36,038 nucleotides of DNA. It comes from Thermoplasmatota archaeon. GTDB lineage: Archaea; Thermoplasmatota; E2; DHVEG-1. The notes below the pieces were generated by a model. That model made no database searches, was not told where the DNA came from, and was given only the letters and a program-made list of their open reading frames with translations. The position numbers and the translations under genes were made by a program. Of the stretch, positions 22,401-30,002 are shown in pieces. Numbering within the stretch: position 1 is the first letter of the stretch; each line of letters starts with the position of its first letter. Where the stretch lies: positions 1 to 36,038 of the forward strand of contig JAUWOO010000002.1 of assembly GCA_030612095.1 (NCBI GenBank), in the 5' to 3' direction.

Positions 22401-22918
22401 TATGACCAATCATTTAGTGCAATTTCACTAGCTATAGTATATGGATCATCTGCATCGATAATATCATATTCCTTAGATTTCCAACTATTGTCTAGGTTAT
22501 TCTTTGGAACATTTATTAGGGTCATCTGATCGAGTTGCCCATTACAATAACTCATCCAATCTTCCATGAAATAATCAATTCCCTTTCTAGCATTAATGGG
22601 AAGTTCCCTTTCATCATCTGACTCACATTCATCTTGATAAAACAATAAGGGATGAGAGAAAAGTTTGTCCCCGTCATTGAATACAGAGGTAGGGACAGCA
22701 GCAAGATATGCATAATCGTCAAGGTAGCTGTCCTCATCAAAATTAACAAAGGTAATTTTTTCCATTGACACAACAGATTTATAAGATGGCCCTTTGTCGA
22801 AGCTTTTAATATGCTTAGTATCAGCAGCTAGAGTAACTGGAAGAATAGACACTGCTAGCAGTATACATACTATTACTATTGTCAAAAAAACATTTGATTG
22901 GTTAATTCCTTTTTTCAT
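19463..22918 (-). CDS. Large secreted, C-terminally membrane-anchored surface protein; possible C25-like peptidase
   Basis: An 1151-residue protein. The N-terminus MKKGINQSNVFLTIVIVCIL continues to a TLAAD cleavage-like site, giving a Sec signal peptide. A single C-terminal helix (about 1117-1140) followed by RLLGRKQKSGQ anchors it, so most of it faces outside. Residues about 440-620 alternate short alpha/beta units (ASVLNAPLLYISPSDIP, GVENIYLVNLGD) resembling cell-wall-binding-repeat-2-like Rossmann units. Later, VILWVHASHGTHGNGG (His836, His839) and YDWLLGCTEEPD (Cys885) resemble the His and Cys motifs of gingipain-type C25 peptidases. This is a tentative match. TGAGG 8 nt before the ATG at 22918 favours this start; ATG 22948 is possible. 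Confidence 0.75.
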   Translation of the reverse strand: MKKGINQSNVFLTIVIVCILLAVSILPVTLAADTKHIKSFDKGPSYKSVVSMEKITFVNFDEDSYLDDYAYLAAVPTSVFNDGDKLFSHPLLFYQDECESDDERELPINARKGIDYFMEDWMSYCNGQLDQMTLINVPKNNLDNSWKSKEYDIIDADDPYTIASEIALNDWSYSDNAIIAVIDEDFEVPDNIISNELKETLPACKIHKEPTFQVEQTNSLNPVYHEFSVGDKYRYVKAEAWWDGILIGGNIMIPTGDPDLQLYCRQDGEWMQAAAAAYWNVYSPAGHEYTQSYVYHSGSWRVGITDFPTESDAPRRGILGGIFTIQGSLLGMLNSKVTYYVDVMMYPGVDIKLPDNPPFGCRGADFELTWNDPNVKLGFTIIGPGGEAIFSSLNESRTDSQEIHLDSLGECLPGENYSVCVFAMDDIKIPVDFKLEYTWHQGISKAEADSLTSATEGAVLASVLNAPLLYISPSDIPDASKEVIYKLGVENIYLVNLGDHLNSNIIEEIKSIVRVRENYIEPKQIYDAIRDVTDSNDVIFTTIDPWTYWYMEELEPGGEEEGALFIGPAAFIAAHHGAPVLIVDNHPRLSSAVVWHNEFWKRFASDRYDHTPSVAEMVLTGKRIYDFLELYGFDKEGKETIITVADQYDIGIPWDRIFPGVAYSGRFCGTPVDTAYWISRNVFYPAIIFENPALQGKVSLTNGSVSSREGFRGLLKKPLLNTLVIKRESVENTFEFPVLCSFVTHKYRFNERASKYYGSKYQCADGLTPGETTTMEPIDQGVNKKHYGEEGSYFPDISETEVVPFYLNKGGFDTVFSTELESVTSNLNHGVILWVHASHGTHGNGGKTLFWNPSAGFEKHKLAKPFAGAIKEKNPWRGYDWLLGCTEEPDTMSMDMQGFIPYTNHESFLIPATGMDWVLARKPVREFLNNIIPFFNPFEVNDLYDGLTGTIAYSKYPLVWKNASEIESHLENLHSVGFITSICQTSNTYLHLTLIRHGSVFQVQDPWPTSWYGAVWRQSIPRDIILGNTVGEAYEKGISHVGTLYLPEEPQWWWDTMESVVYFGDPDLRMYVPDTTYSDGNNWEKEDTMPLRYDAELSVDGHMPFGAVGYPHEKEPVTLLQQYLWVILALVLIIILLITARLLGRKQKSGQ

Positions 22919-22963
22919 CGATATGCCCTCAGGTTTCACTGTGGACATTAATAACAATCTTTG

Positions 22964-22978
22964 ATTATAAATAATTTA
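22964..22978 (-). promoter_or_regulatory. TATA-like promoter of the large surface protein
   Basis: Minus strand AAATTATTTATAATC. Transcription would start near 22947. That gives either a 30-nt leader before the ATG at 22918, which has a Shine-Dalgarno site, or a leaderless start at the ATG at 22948. Confidence 0.4.
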
Positions 22979-23078
22979 TTATTTTTATTTACCTAAATAT
23001 AGTGTCATACTAGCACCATATAAAATGGGAATTTATTTGACGAATAGTATCTGGATTTGACAATACTGGATCTTGTTT

Positions 23079-23330
23079 TCAAGCAGACATCATAGTTTTA
23101 TCTTTGTTTTGCTCATGTATAAGCCAAAGAGCAATGGGCATCCCTCCATTAGGATCTTGCATGACGGTTTTTGCCCAACCAGTCAAATCCTCTTCTGGTT
23201 CGTTTTTGCAACAATCTTCGCATAAAAAATGCTCATCATTAAATACCAGACCAGATAAATTTTCACTCAGTAGAATCTTACGATTGCATAAACTACATAT
23301 TCTTTCAGTCGCTTTACACCACCAAACCAA
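23079..23330 (-). CDS. Small zinc-binding hypothetical protein
   Basis: About 83 residues. CSLCNRKI (Cys12, Cys15) and CEDC (37-40) form a two-pair zinc knuckle of treble-clef or ribbon type. The rest (NEPEEDLTGWAKTVMQDPNG and beyond) is not recognised. The start is uncertain: TTG at 23330 has AAAGGA about 5 nt upstream, and a TATA-like ATATATTATAG lies at 23341-23352. The IS481-type element sits about 100 nt beyond that promoter and does not break the gene. Not assigned to a family; function unknown. Confidence 0.55.
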   Translation of the reverse strand: MVWWCKATERICSLCNRKILLSENLSGLVFNDEHFLCEDCCKNEPEEDLTGWAKTVMQDPNGGMPIALWLIHEQNKDKTMMSA

Positions 23331-23446
23331 ATTTCCTTTGACTATAATATATTCGCAATCTGTTTATAAATGCAACCCATCATAATCACCAACTGCAGAT
23401 GCTCGTTTTTGTAAGAAATTCCCAAATTTGATAAAAAATAATTACA

Positions 23447-23453
23447 GTAAAGG
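23447..23453 (+). repeat. Target-site duplication, left (IS481-type)
   Basis: GTAAAGG directly before the left terminal inverted repeat; an identical copy follows the right one. Confidence 0.85.
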
Positions 23454-23492
23454 TGTCGTGTAACTTCTAAAACTACATAGTTTTGTAACTCC
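23454..23492 (+). repeat. IS481-type left terminal inverted repeat
   Basis: 39 bp, 32 positions matching the reverse complement of 24878-24916. Confidence 0.9.
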
Positions 23493-23544
23493 AAAATTCC
23501 ATAGTTGAGACGTTACTTGTCTGTTTTTACAGGTAGGTAATATT

Positions 23545-24873
23545 GTGGAAACGATTTACGATTTGGAATATGTTCAGAAGCGTTTGAAGTATGTTCTACT
23601 TATCAGAGATGGTCACATGACCATTTCTGAAGGGGCTAGAAAAGCAGGGGTTACATGGAAAACAATGAAAAGCTGGATTCATCGATACAATGAATGTGGT
23701 ATCAAAGGCCTTCTTAACAAACCACGTGGCCGTTTGAATCCAGTTCCTGGTAATATAAAGCAGATCATTGTTGATATCAAGACCGAGAATCGAAGTCGGA
23801 GTGGTAGAAAGATACGGGATATACTGCTTGAGGGGCAAGGGATATCTTTACATCGTCAGACTGTGTGGGCTGTGTTAAAAGCAGTAGGTGAAAATAAACG
23901 GGTTAAACAGACATTCAAAGTGTATCATGATTTTGAAAGATCGCGGCCTAACAGCCTGTGGCAAGTAGATTTTATGGAAGGGATAGTACTAGAGGGCGTT
24001 GGCCTGGTTTATCTGCTTGTGTTTATTGATGATCATTCAAGAAAGATCGTAGGTGCTAGATTTGTTACAGAAATGACTGAACAAAATGTACTTGAAATAC
24101 TCTGGTGGACAATCGAACAGCATGGAATACCATCGCAAATATACTCTGATCAGGGAACACAATTCAAGAGTCATTGGGGGAAGGGGCATACCAGATTTGA
24201 GAAGGTCTGCAAACGATTGGGTATAGGAACCATATTTGCTTCTGTTAGATACCCCGAGGGAAAAGGAAAGATTGAAAGATTGTTTGGATTTATTCAGGAC
24301 GACTTCCTCCCCGAATTTAGATTCATTAGTTTTGATGATATAAATCAAAAGTTCGATGAATGGGTAAAATGGTATAATGAAAAACATGAACATTCTTCAT
24401 TGTGTGGTTATCCACCCGATAGTAGATATAAGAATTTCACACCACGTATGCCTGAAGGGGATATGTTCAAAATCTTTGCTGAACATGTGACAAGAAAGGT
24501 GAGGAAGAATGCAACAATATCTCTGAATTGCAATGTTTATCCAGTAGATCCAGAATATGTGAACGAAAAAGTGAATGTACTGGTATTTGGCAATCTGGTG
24601 AGGATATATGGAAACTCAAAGCTACTTGGTGAATATGATTCGCAAGTAAATTATCGTGAAAAAATGCTGAGACGGGTCCATACACGGTTGGTCAAGAAGG
24701 ATGGGATGATAAAATTCCAGAATGAGAAATATCACATTGGAATTGAATTTGTTGGGAAAAGAGTGGATCTTGTGATAATCCGAAATCAGTTACGAGCGTT
24801 CTTGGATTCTAAGCACTTGCAAATTTTTAAATTGAGGGAACGCGATGCACTTATTGTAAAAGTAGATAGGTAA
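23545..24873 (+). CDS. IS481-type transposase (DDE/rve integrase core)
   Basis: A 442-residue transposase. The N-terminal helix-turn-helix (about 24-62, ISEGARKAGVTWKTMKSWIH) recognises the element ends. An rve catalytic core follows, with Asp142 (LWQVDFM), Asp202 (IYSDQGTQF) and Glu244 (GKGKIERLFG) as the DDE triad. The C-terminal region (about 330-442) resembles the Mu transposase C-terminal beta-barrel often seen in this family. The start is GTG at 23545, preceded by AGGTAGGTAA. The gene is uninterrupted and the catalytic residues are present, so the element is probably active or recently so. Confidence 0.93.
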   Translation: METIYDLEYVQKRLKYVLLIRDGHMTISEGARKAGVTWKTMKSWIHRYNECGIKGLLNKPRGRLNPVPGNIKQIIVDIKTENRSRSGRKIRDILLEGQGISLHRQTVWAVLKAVGENKRVKQTFKVYHDFERSRPNSLWQVDFMEGIVLEGVGLVYLLVFIDDHSRKIVGARFVTEMTEQNVLEILWWTIEQHGIPSQIYSDQGTQFKSHWGKGHTRFEKVCKRLGIGTIFASVRYPEGKGKIERLFGFIQDDFLPEFRFISFDDINQKFDEWVKWYNEKHEHSSLCGYPPDSRYKNFTPRMPEGDMFKIFAEHVTRKVRKNATISLNCNVYPVDPEYVNEKVNVLVFGNLVRIYGNSKLLGEYDSQVNYREKMLRRVHTRLVKKDGMIKFQNEKYHIGIEFVGKRVDLVIIRNQLRAFLDSKHLQIFKLRERDALIVKVDR

Positions 24874-24877
24874 TTTA

Positions 24878-24916
24878 AGAGTTACAAAATTGTGTAATTT
24901 AGGAAGTTACATGACA
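24878..24916 (-). repeat. IS481-type right terminal inverted repeat
   Basis: 39 bp, complementary to the left repeat with seven mismatches. Confidence 0.9.
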
Positions 24917-24923
24917 GTAAAGG
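24917..24923 (+). repeat. Target-site duplication, right (IS481-type)
   Basis: GTAAAGG directly after the right terminal inverted repeat, identical to 23447-23453. Confidence 0.85.
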
Positions 24924-25023
24924 TGAAAAATGTTTTGAAAAAACACGATACATCCAGAGTTTGACCATACTAGTTGATTCATGTTCCATGTCCAAACATA
25001 GCGCTTTTCATTAATCAGCCAAC

Positions 25024-25042
25024 TTTTCAAAGCGTTTGAAAA
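25024..25042. promoter_or_regulatory. Perfect inverted repeat upstream of glgP (operator candidate 1)
   Basis: TTTTCAAA-GCG-TTTGAAAA: eight-base arms around three bases, about 80 nt before the glgP start and upstream of its TATA-like element. It is suited to binding by a dimeric regulator. Confidence 0.45.
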
Positions 25043-25058
25043 TAGAACAAGTCATAAA

Positions 25059-25070
25059 TTGTTATAACAA
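25059..25070. promoter_or_regulatory. Perfect 12-bp palindrome upstream of glgP (operator candidate 2)
   Basis: TTGTTATAACAA, a perfect palindrome directly before the predicted TATA region (TCTTTTAAAGG, about 25075-25085). A factor bound here could recruit or block TBP/TFB. Confidence 0.45.
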
Positions 25071-25120
25071 AATATCTTTTAAAGGTGATATGACATTACC
25101 TCAAATGTAGAAGGGAAACA

Positions 25121-26830
25121 ATGGATGGGAAAATTACTAGGAATATAGGAAGAACGAAGAGCATTACTAGCTTAAAAGGCAAACCAAAGATAGCTTACCT
25201 TTCCATGGAAATAGGTATCGACGAACATATACCAACATACAGCGGTGGTCTTGGCATTCTAGCTGGTGACACAATTAAATCATGTGCTGATCTTAATGTT
25301 CCCATTGTAGGCATTACGCTTCTCTGTGAGAACGGTTATTTCTACCAAAAAATAGATGAAAATGGCAATCAGATTGAACTTCCCATACAGTTTGCCGTTT
25401 CAGATCTTCTTAAGTTGCTACCAAGTACAACTAGTGTAACAATTGAAGGCAGGGAAGTAAAGCTTCGTGTTTGGTACTATCAGTTCAAAGGCATAAACGG
25501 CTACGTTGTTCCTGTTTTTTACCTTGACTCGAATATAGAAGGAAATGATGCGTGGGATATGGGACTTACAAAACACCTCTATGGCGGTGATAACAAATAC
25601 CGGCTTGCTCAAGAAATTATTCTCGGCATAGGCGGCATTCGAATGCTACAAGCACTTGGATATAAGACAATTGACAAATATCATATGAATGAGGGGCATG
25701 CCGCTCTTGGCACTCTTGAGCTCTACCGGCAACTAAAGGACGTTGAAAAAGTGCGAAAACGATGTGTATTTACCACACACACTCCTGTGGCCGCTGGTCA
25801 CGATCAATTTGAGCTTTCATATGCCAAATCAATGCTGGGCGATATACTTCCTGAGGATATTCTAGGTAATATTACATTTGAAAATAAGTTAAACATGACC
25901 CGACTTGCACTGTTTTTCAGCCATTACGTAAATGGCGTTGCAAAGAAACATGGAGAAGTATCAAGATTAATGTTTCCGGGACACTCCATAGATTCTATTA
26001 CAAATGGTGTTCATACTTCCACTTGGGTCTCAGAACCGTTCCAAAAACTTTTTGACAAACAGATACCCGGATGGCGATCTGATTCATATATGCTAAGATC
26101 CGCATTTAGCCTTGATAAAGATGAGATATGGAACGCACATATGGATGCGAAGAAAAAACTTATTAATTTTGTGAACGAAAGATATAATGCCGGCATGAAC
26201 TACAATGACTTCACAATAGGATTTGCCAGGAGACAAACCGCATATAAAAGACCCGATATGTTGATATCTGATCCAAATAGATTGACACAAATTGCAGAAA
26301 AAGCAGGACCGATACAGATAATCTACGCAGGAAAGGCACATCCCAAAGATGAATCAGGTAGGGATGCAATAAAGAAAATTTTTGAAATTATGAAAACCAT
26401 CCAGGGTAAAGTAAAGATAACCTATATACAAAACTATGACATGATGATTGGCAAAATGATGACTGCTGGCACTGACATTTGGCTTAACACGCCCAGACGA
26501 CCGCGAGAAGCTTCAGGAACTTCAGGCATGAAAGCAGCCCATAATGGAGTTCCCCAGTTTAGCACTCTTGACGGCTGGTGGCTTGAGGGACATATAGAAA
26601 ACATAACCGGTTGGGCAATAGGACCTGAAAAAACGGAAGATGAAGAATCAGATGATGAAAATGATAGAAATGACTTATACAACAAGCTTGAAACATGGAT
26701 AATACCAAAATTCTATGGCGATCGAGACAATTGGGTACGGACAATGCGGAGTTGTATTGCGATAAACGCATCATTCTTTAATACAGACAGGATGGTTCAG
26801 CAATATGTGTTAAATGCGTATTTCAGATGA
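25121..26830 (+). CDS. glgP: Alpha-glucan (glycogen/maltodextrin) phosphorylase
   Basis: GT35 enzyme that releases glucose-1-phosphate from alpha-1,4-glucan, in the cytoplasm. At 569 residues it belongs to the short archaeal/thermophilic phosphorylase group. Motifs are IAYLSMEIGIDEHIPTYSGG followed by LGILAGD at the N-terminus, and KYHMNEGHAA in the middle. The pyridoxal-phosphate site is EASGTSGMKAAHNG with Lys471, followed by GWWLEGH. The start is ATG at 25121 after AAGGGAAAC. Its 3' end overlaps the convergent debranching-enzyme gene by 21 bp. Two perfect palindromes precede its promoter. Confidence 0.94.
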   Translation: MDGKITRNIGRTKSITSLKGKPKIAYLSMEIGIDEHIPTYSGGLGILAGDTIKSCADLNVPIVGITLLCENGYFYQKIDENGNQIELPIQFAVSDLLKLLPSTTSVTIEGREVKLRVWYYQFKGINGYVVPVFYLDSNIEGNDAWDMGLTKHLYGGDNKYRLAQEIILGIGGIRMLQALGYKTIDKYHMNEGHAALGTLELYRQLKDVEKVRKRCVFTTHTPVAAGHDQFELSYAKSMLGDILPEDILGNITFENKLNMTRLALFFSHYVNGVAKKHGEVSRLMFPGHSIDSITNGVHTSTWVSEPFQKLFDKQIPGWRSDSYMLRSAFSLDKDEIWNAHMDAKKKLINFVNERYNAGMNYNDFTIGFARRQTAYKRPDMLISDPNRLTQIAEKAGPIQIIYAGKAHPKDESGRDAIKKIFEIMKTIQGKVKITYIQNYDMMIGKMMTAGTDIWLNTPRRPREASGTSGMKAAHNGVPQFSTLDGWWLEGHIENITGWAIGPEKTEDEESDDENDRNDLYNKLETWIIPKFYGDRDNWVRTMRSCIAINASFFNTDRMVQQYVLNAYFR

Positions 26831-28675
26831 TGTAAAAATATTCTCATATTTTGGTGATATATTTTCTATATCTTCGACCCATGCTCTAAGTATTTCAGAG
26901 ACACTCCAAGTCTGCGAGATACAGCCTCTAGGCGCATATGGAGAATCTCCATCAAATATTTCATATATAGATCCATCCCAATTTTCACCGAACACATCAA
27001 ACATAGGTTTTAAAAAATTCTCAAACGCATATTCTCTACACGAAGGTTCATTATTTTTGACTTTAACAAACGCTTTAATAAATGACCCCAGTAGCCAAGG
27101 CCATACTGTCCCATTATGATATGCAACATCTCTGTTGTGATACCCAATATAATTCCCTTTATACTCTAAAGCATCTGGCGACAATGTTCGTAAGCCAAAG
27201 ATGGTGACTAGTTTCTCCTGTATGATTTCTACAATCTTTTCTTGTGATTCTTTATTTATCATGGAAAAATCAAGAGAAGTAAGAAATATCAAGTTAGGTC
27301 TTAATGACAGATCTTTGGTATCAATGACATCATATTGCTGATCGAATTGCTTGTTAAAACTTTCTTTTACCTTTTCAGAAAGATCAAAATAAATATCATC
27401 CTTGCCCAAGAACCTCGAAAGATTGCTCATTATATTTAGTGCATTATACCATAAAGCCTGAATTTCAACTGCTTTTTTCGACCGAGGCGTAGGATAATAA
27501 TCTCCAATCTTTACATCCATCCATGTAAGTCCTGGTTCGTGACTTATAAGAAAGTCATTATCCATGTGGATGCCATAATCAGTTCCATTTTTGTAACCAT
27601 CAATAATGGAACATAACGTCCCCCATACGTCCCTTAAGAAATTTAGATCATTAGTGTACTTTAGATACTGATACACTCTATCCACATACCACAGAGATGC
27701 ATCTACCGTATTGTATACTGCCTTGGAATCGCGATCCATAAACACATTTGGAATGAGGCCATTTCTACAGTATCTGCTAAAACCCAGAAGTATTTGTTTT
27801 GCATCATCAAATCTATTCGTAACAAGTGCTATACCTGGAAGTGAAATTAATGCATCTCGCCCCCAATCACTAAACCAATGATACCCAGCAACAATAGATT
27901 TACCGTCGCCTTTTTTTACAATAAAATTATCTGTTGATAAAACCAGTTTTTCAAATTTACTTGATAAGTTTGCCCGTTCAAGTAAATCTTTTTTCCTTTG
28001 GATTTCTCTTGAATATACCGTAGAGGGATTGTTATCGAATTCATCTTCGAGTGTAAAAATCAGATAGTATTCACATGAGTTATTGATTTTTTTGCAGAAA
28101 TTCCCAATAAGTAAATTATGATCCATAAATGAGTCGTTTCTTTCCGAATCTTTTTCATAATGTAACTCTTTCCAATACTCTGATGGTTCATATGCAGAAT
28201 CGCAAAGTATGATCTTAAGCTTTTTATTTATATTACTTGGACTGATACAAACACCCTGTTCAAAAACATCTTGCTTAAATGAAACAGAGCCTTGCGTAGT
28301 TATATCGTAAAAATGTCTGGAGTTTATTACAGGATTATGAAACATTGATATTGGTTTATTTGTTTTAAATTCATATTTAACAATTGTAGTGTTTCTTTCA
28401 TGAGGCATAAAAATTGTTTTTTTGATTTTTACTCCTTCAACATCATAAGAAAAAGATGGGAACATATCAAAAGTAAACCTGCATTTAAAATCATTCAAAC
28501 TGTAAAATCTATCTTCAGCCAATATTTTATCATATATATTTGACACAAAAACCCATCTTTCAGTAGGTGGATTCAGACTAGCAACCAACAGCCCATGAAA
28601 CTTCCGAGTATTGTCATTAGAATGTGTTAAAGAAGCATAGCTGCCAAGACCATTTGTAACAATCCATTCTCGCAT
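26810..28675 (-). CDS. Archaeal glycogen debranching enzyme (amylo-alpha-1,6-glucosidase, GH133-type)
   Basis: Hydrolyses alpha-1,6 branch points of glycogen. The length is 621 residues. The N-terminal domain starts MREWIVTNGLGSYASLTHSN, then NTRKFHGLLVASLNPPTERW, as in archaeal-type debranching enzymes. The (alpha/alpha)6 catalytic domain has HWFSDWGRDALISLPG, the segment LTWMDVKIGDYYPTPRSKKA, then VEIQALWYNAL, and near the end APRGCISQTWSVSEILRA. The start is ATG at 28675, with a TATA-like AATAAATGA about 20-25 nt upstream, suggesting leaderless translation. It runs opposite to glgP and overlaps its end by 21 bp; the GH57 gene is upstream after 144 nt. Confidence 0.93.
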   Translation of the reverse strand: MREWIVTNGLGSYASLTHSNDNTRKFHGLLVASLNPPTERWVFVSNIYDKILAEDRFYSLNDFKCRFTFDMFPSFSYDVEGVKIKKTIFMPHERNTTIVKYEFKTNKPISMFHNPVINSRHFYDITTQGSVSFKQDVFEQGVCISPSNINKKLKIILCDSAYEPSEYWKELHYEKDSERNDSFMDHNLLIGNFCKKINNSCEYYLIFTLEDEFDNNPSTVYSREIQRKKDLLERANLSSKFEKLVLSTDNFIVKKGDGKSIVAGYHWFSDWGRDALISLPGIALVTNRFDDAKQILLGFSRYCRNGLIPNVFMDRDSKAVYNTVDASLWYVDRVYQYLKYTNDLNFLRDVWGTLCSIIDGYKNGTDYGIHMDNDFLISHEPGLTWMDVKIGDYYPTPRSKKAVEIQALWYNALNIMSNLSRFLGKDDIYFDLSEKVKESFNKQFDQQYDVIDTKDLSLRPNLIFLTSLDFSMINKESQEKIVEIIQEKLVTIFGLRTLSPDALEYKGNYIGYHNRDVAYHNGTVWPWLLGSFIKAFVKVKNNEPSCREYAFENFLKPMFDVFGENWDGSIYEIFDGDSPYAPRGCISQTWSVSEILRAWVEDIENISPKYENIFTSSEIRI

Positions 28676-28735
28676 AGTCTCTTATAACCTCATTTATTCA
28701 AGTTTAGGATTAGACAGGGGAATTCTTAGTTGCAA

Positions 28736-28750
28736 ATGTGTCAAACACAT
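28736..28750. promoter_or_regulatory. Perfect inverted repeat upstream of the debranching enzyme
   Basis: ATGTGT-CAA-ACACAT: six-base arms around three bases, about 61 nt before the debranching-enzyme start. It may be an operator or a small hairpin at the end of the GH57 transcript. Its sequence does not match the glgP palindromes. Confidence 0.3.
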
Positions 28751-28819
28751 CAAAGATAAATCATAGAAGTCCCCCTCACAAAAGAGAAACTGGACTCCCA
28801 TCAACTCTCCTCACCAAAT

Positions 28820-30001
28820 TTAGGATATTTTTTGCTTTAAATCCTGCAGGACATTCATATAATTAATGAAACCATCATATGGGCCATCATAATGGCTGAA
28901 ATATGCATGTACATCACCATCTTCAAGTCCCTTGGTGGAAACATAATATAGATGATCAGATGTTTGAAGTCTACGCCAAACGTTTAGTAACTCCTCATCT
29001 CCCCGTTTTTTTAATTTTTTTCCAATGTCCTTTAATTCATTGAAGCAAGCAAATTGCATATCATTCCCGAGCCAAGTAGATACATCACGATCTGCATCAG
29101 CCCATGATATAGCCCATGGAACATCAATCTCACCCACAGGTTGATACCTATCAACTGCTTCACTAACTGTAACAAAATCAAGTTGTTCGTGTTTTAGAGC
29201 CTCATTAGGTAGATGACCAAGGAAATCAAAAATCCCAGTTTCCGTCCATTGATGCTCCCCAAAAGTCTCATAATCTATGAACAAATTGATCAGGTCTCCC
29301 TCACAACGAGACATCCAACGGGCATATTTATCAGCGGTTAGGGGAAAACCCGGCCAATGACGAGACGAGAACCTGAAACCAATATCATCGCTTAAAGAAT
29401 AATTTCTCAATAAAACCTTAATGTCAGAATTAATTGGCCTATATAGGTAATTTGGTGAACGCCACCCCAATATCTTCTCCGTACCTTCCGTTATGATTCC
29501 CTTGTATCCCATTTCTCCAATTTTTTTAGCTATGCGATTATCATAAATCGCCTCTGTGTTACGGAAAACCTTTGGTTCATAGTTGAATAGTCTCTTAATC
29601 ATCTGGCGATGCATCATTATCTGTTCTTCAAATTCATCAAGATCATCATACAAACCCGATAAAGAGTGGAAATATGTTTCCTCAATCATATCAACAGCGC
29701 CTGTTGCAAATAATTTTTTAAAACTATCAATGACTGAAGGCATAAACCGTTCACAGTATTCAACAAATGTACCAGTGAGACTAAACGATATCCTGAATTT
29801 GCCATCGAATTCATTAATCAAATTAAGTAACAAATTGTTAGTAGGAAGGTAGCATTTTTTCGCTACTTTTTCAAATATCTCATGATTTAACTTATTGTTA
29901 AAATAATTAGAGGTGCCAGCATTATTACCTATATTAAAAACTGAAAAACGATTCAATCTCATCGGTTGATGAACTTCAAAATACATACATATTGAGGTCA
30001 T
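28820..30001 (-). CDS. GH57 alpha-amylase
   Basis: A 393-residue retaining alpha-glucan hydrolase or transferase of family GH57. The conserved regions appear in order: EVHQPMRLNRF at residue 9, GAVDMIEETYFHSL near 101, FRNTEAIYDN (Glu150, probable nucleophile) and FIDYETFGEHQW (Asp243, probable acid/base). There is no signal peptide, so it acts in the cytoplasm on stored glucan or maltodextrins. The length is close to that of the archaeal amylase-type GH57 proteins, shorter than the branching enzymes. Its ATG at 30001 lies 1 nt after the synthase stop (30003-30005), so the two are co-transcribed. Whether it cuts internally or rearranges glucan cannot be told. Confidence 0.92.
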   Translation of the reverse strand: MTSICMYFEVHQPMRLNRFSVFNIGNNAGTSNYFNNKLNHEIFEKVAKKCYLPTNNLLLNLINEFDGKFRISFSLTGTFVEYCERFMPSVIDSFKKLFATGAVDMIEETYFHSLSGLYDDLDEFEEQIMMHRQMIKRLFNYEPKVFRNTEAIYDNRIAKKIGEMGYKGIITEGTEKILGWRSPNYLYRPINSDIKVLLRNYSLSDDIGFRFSSRHWPGFPLTADKYARWMSRCEGDLINLFIDYETFGEHQWTETGIFDFLGHLPNEALKHEQLDFVTVSEAVDRYQPVGEIDVPWAISWADADRDVSTWLGNDMQFACFNELKDIGKKLKKRGDEELLNVWRRLQTSDHLYYVSTKGLEDGDVHAYFSHYDGPYDGFINYMNVLQDLKQKIS

Positions 30002-30002
30002 G

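Larger units (their letters stand above)
23454..24916 (+). mobile_element. Intact IS481-type insertion sequence, 1463 bp
   Basis: A complete insertion sequence: one transposase gene between 39-bp terminal inverted repeats (32 of 39 identical by eye). The left repeat (23454-23492) begins TGTCGTGTAACTTC; the right (24878-24916) ends GAAGTTACATGACA. Both ends have the TGT...ACA form usual for IS481. It is flanked by the perfect 7-bp direct repeat GTAAAGG, a fresh target duplication. Perfect duplication and an unbroken gene point to recent insertion. No gene appears to be split. Confidence 0.92.

Noticed and set aside
24037..24393. 118-codon minus-strand frame
   Set aside because: Antisense to the IS481-type transposase core.
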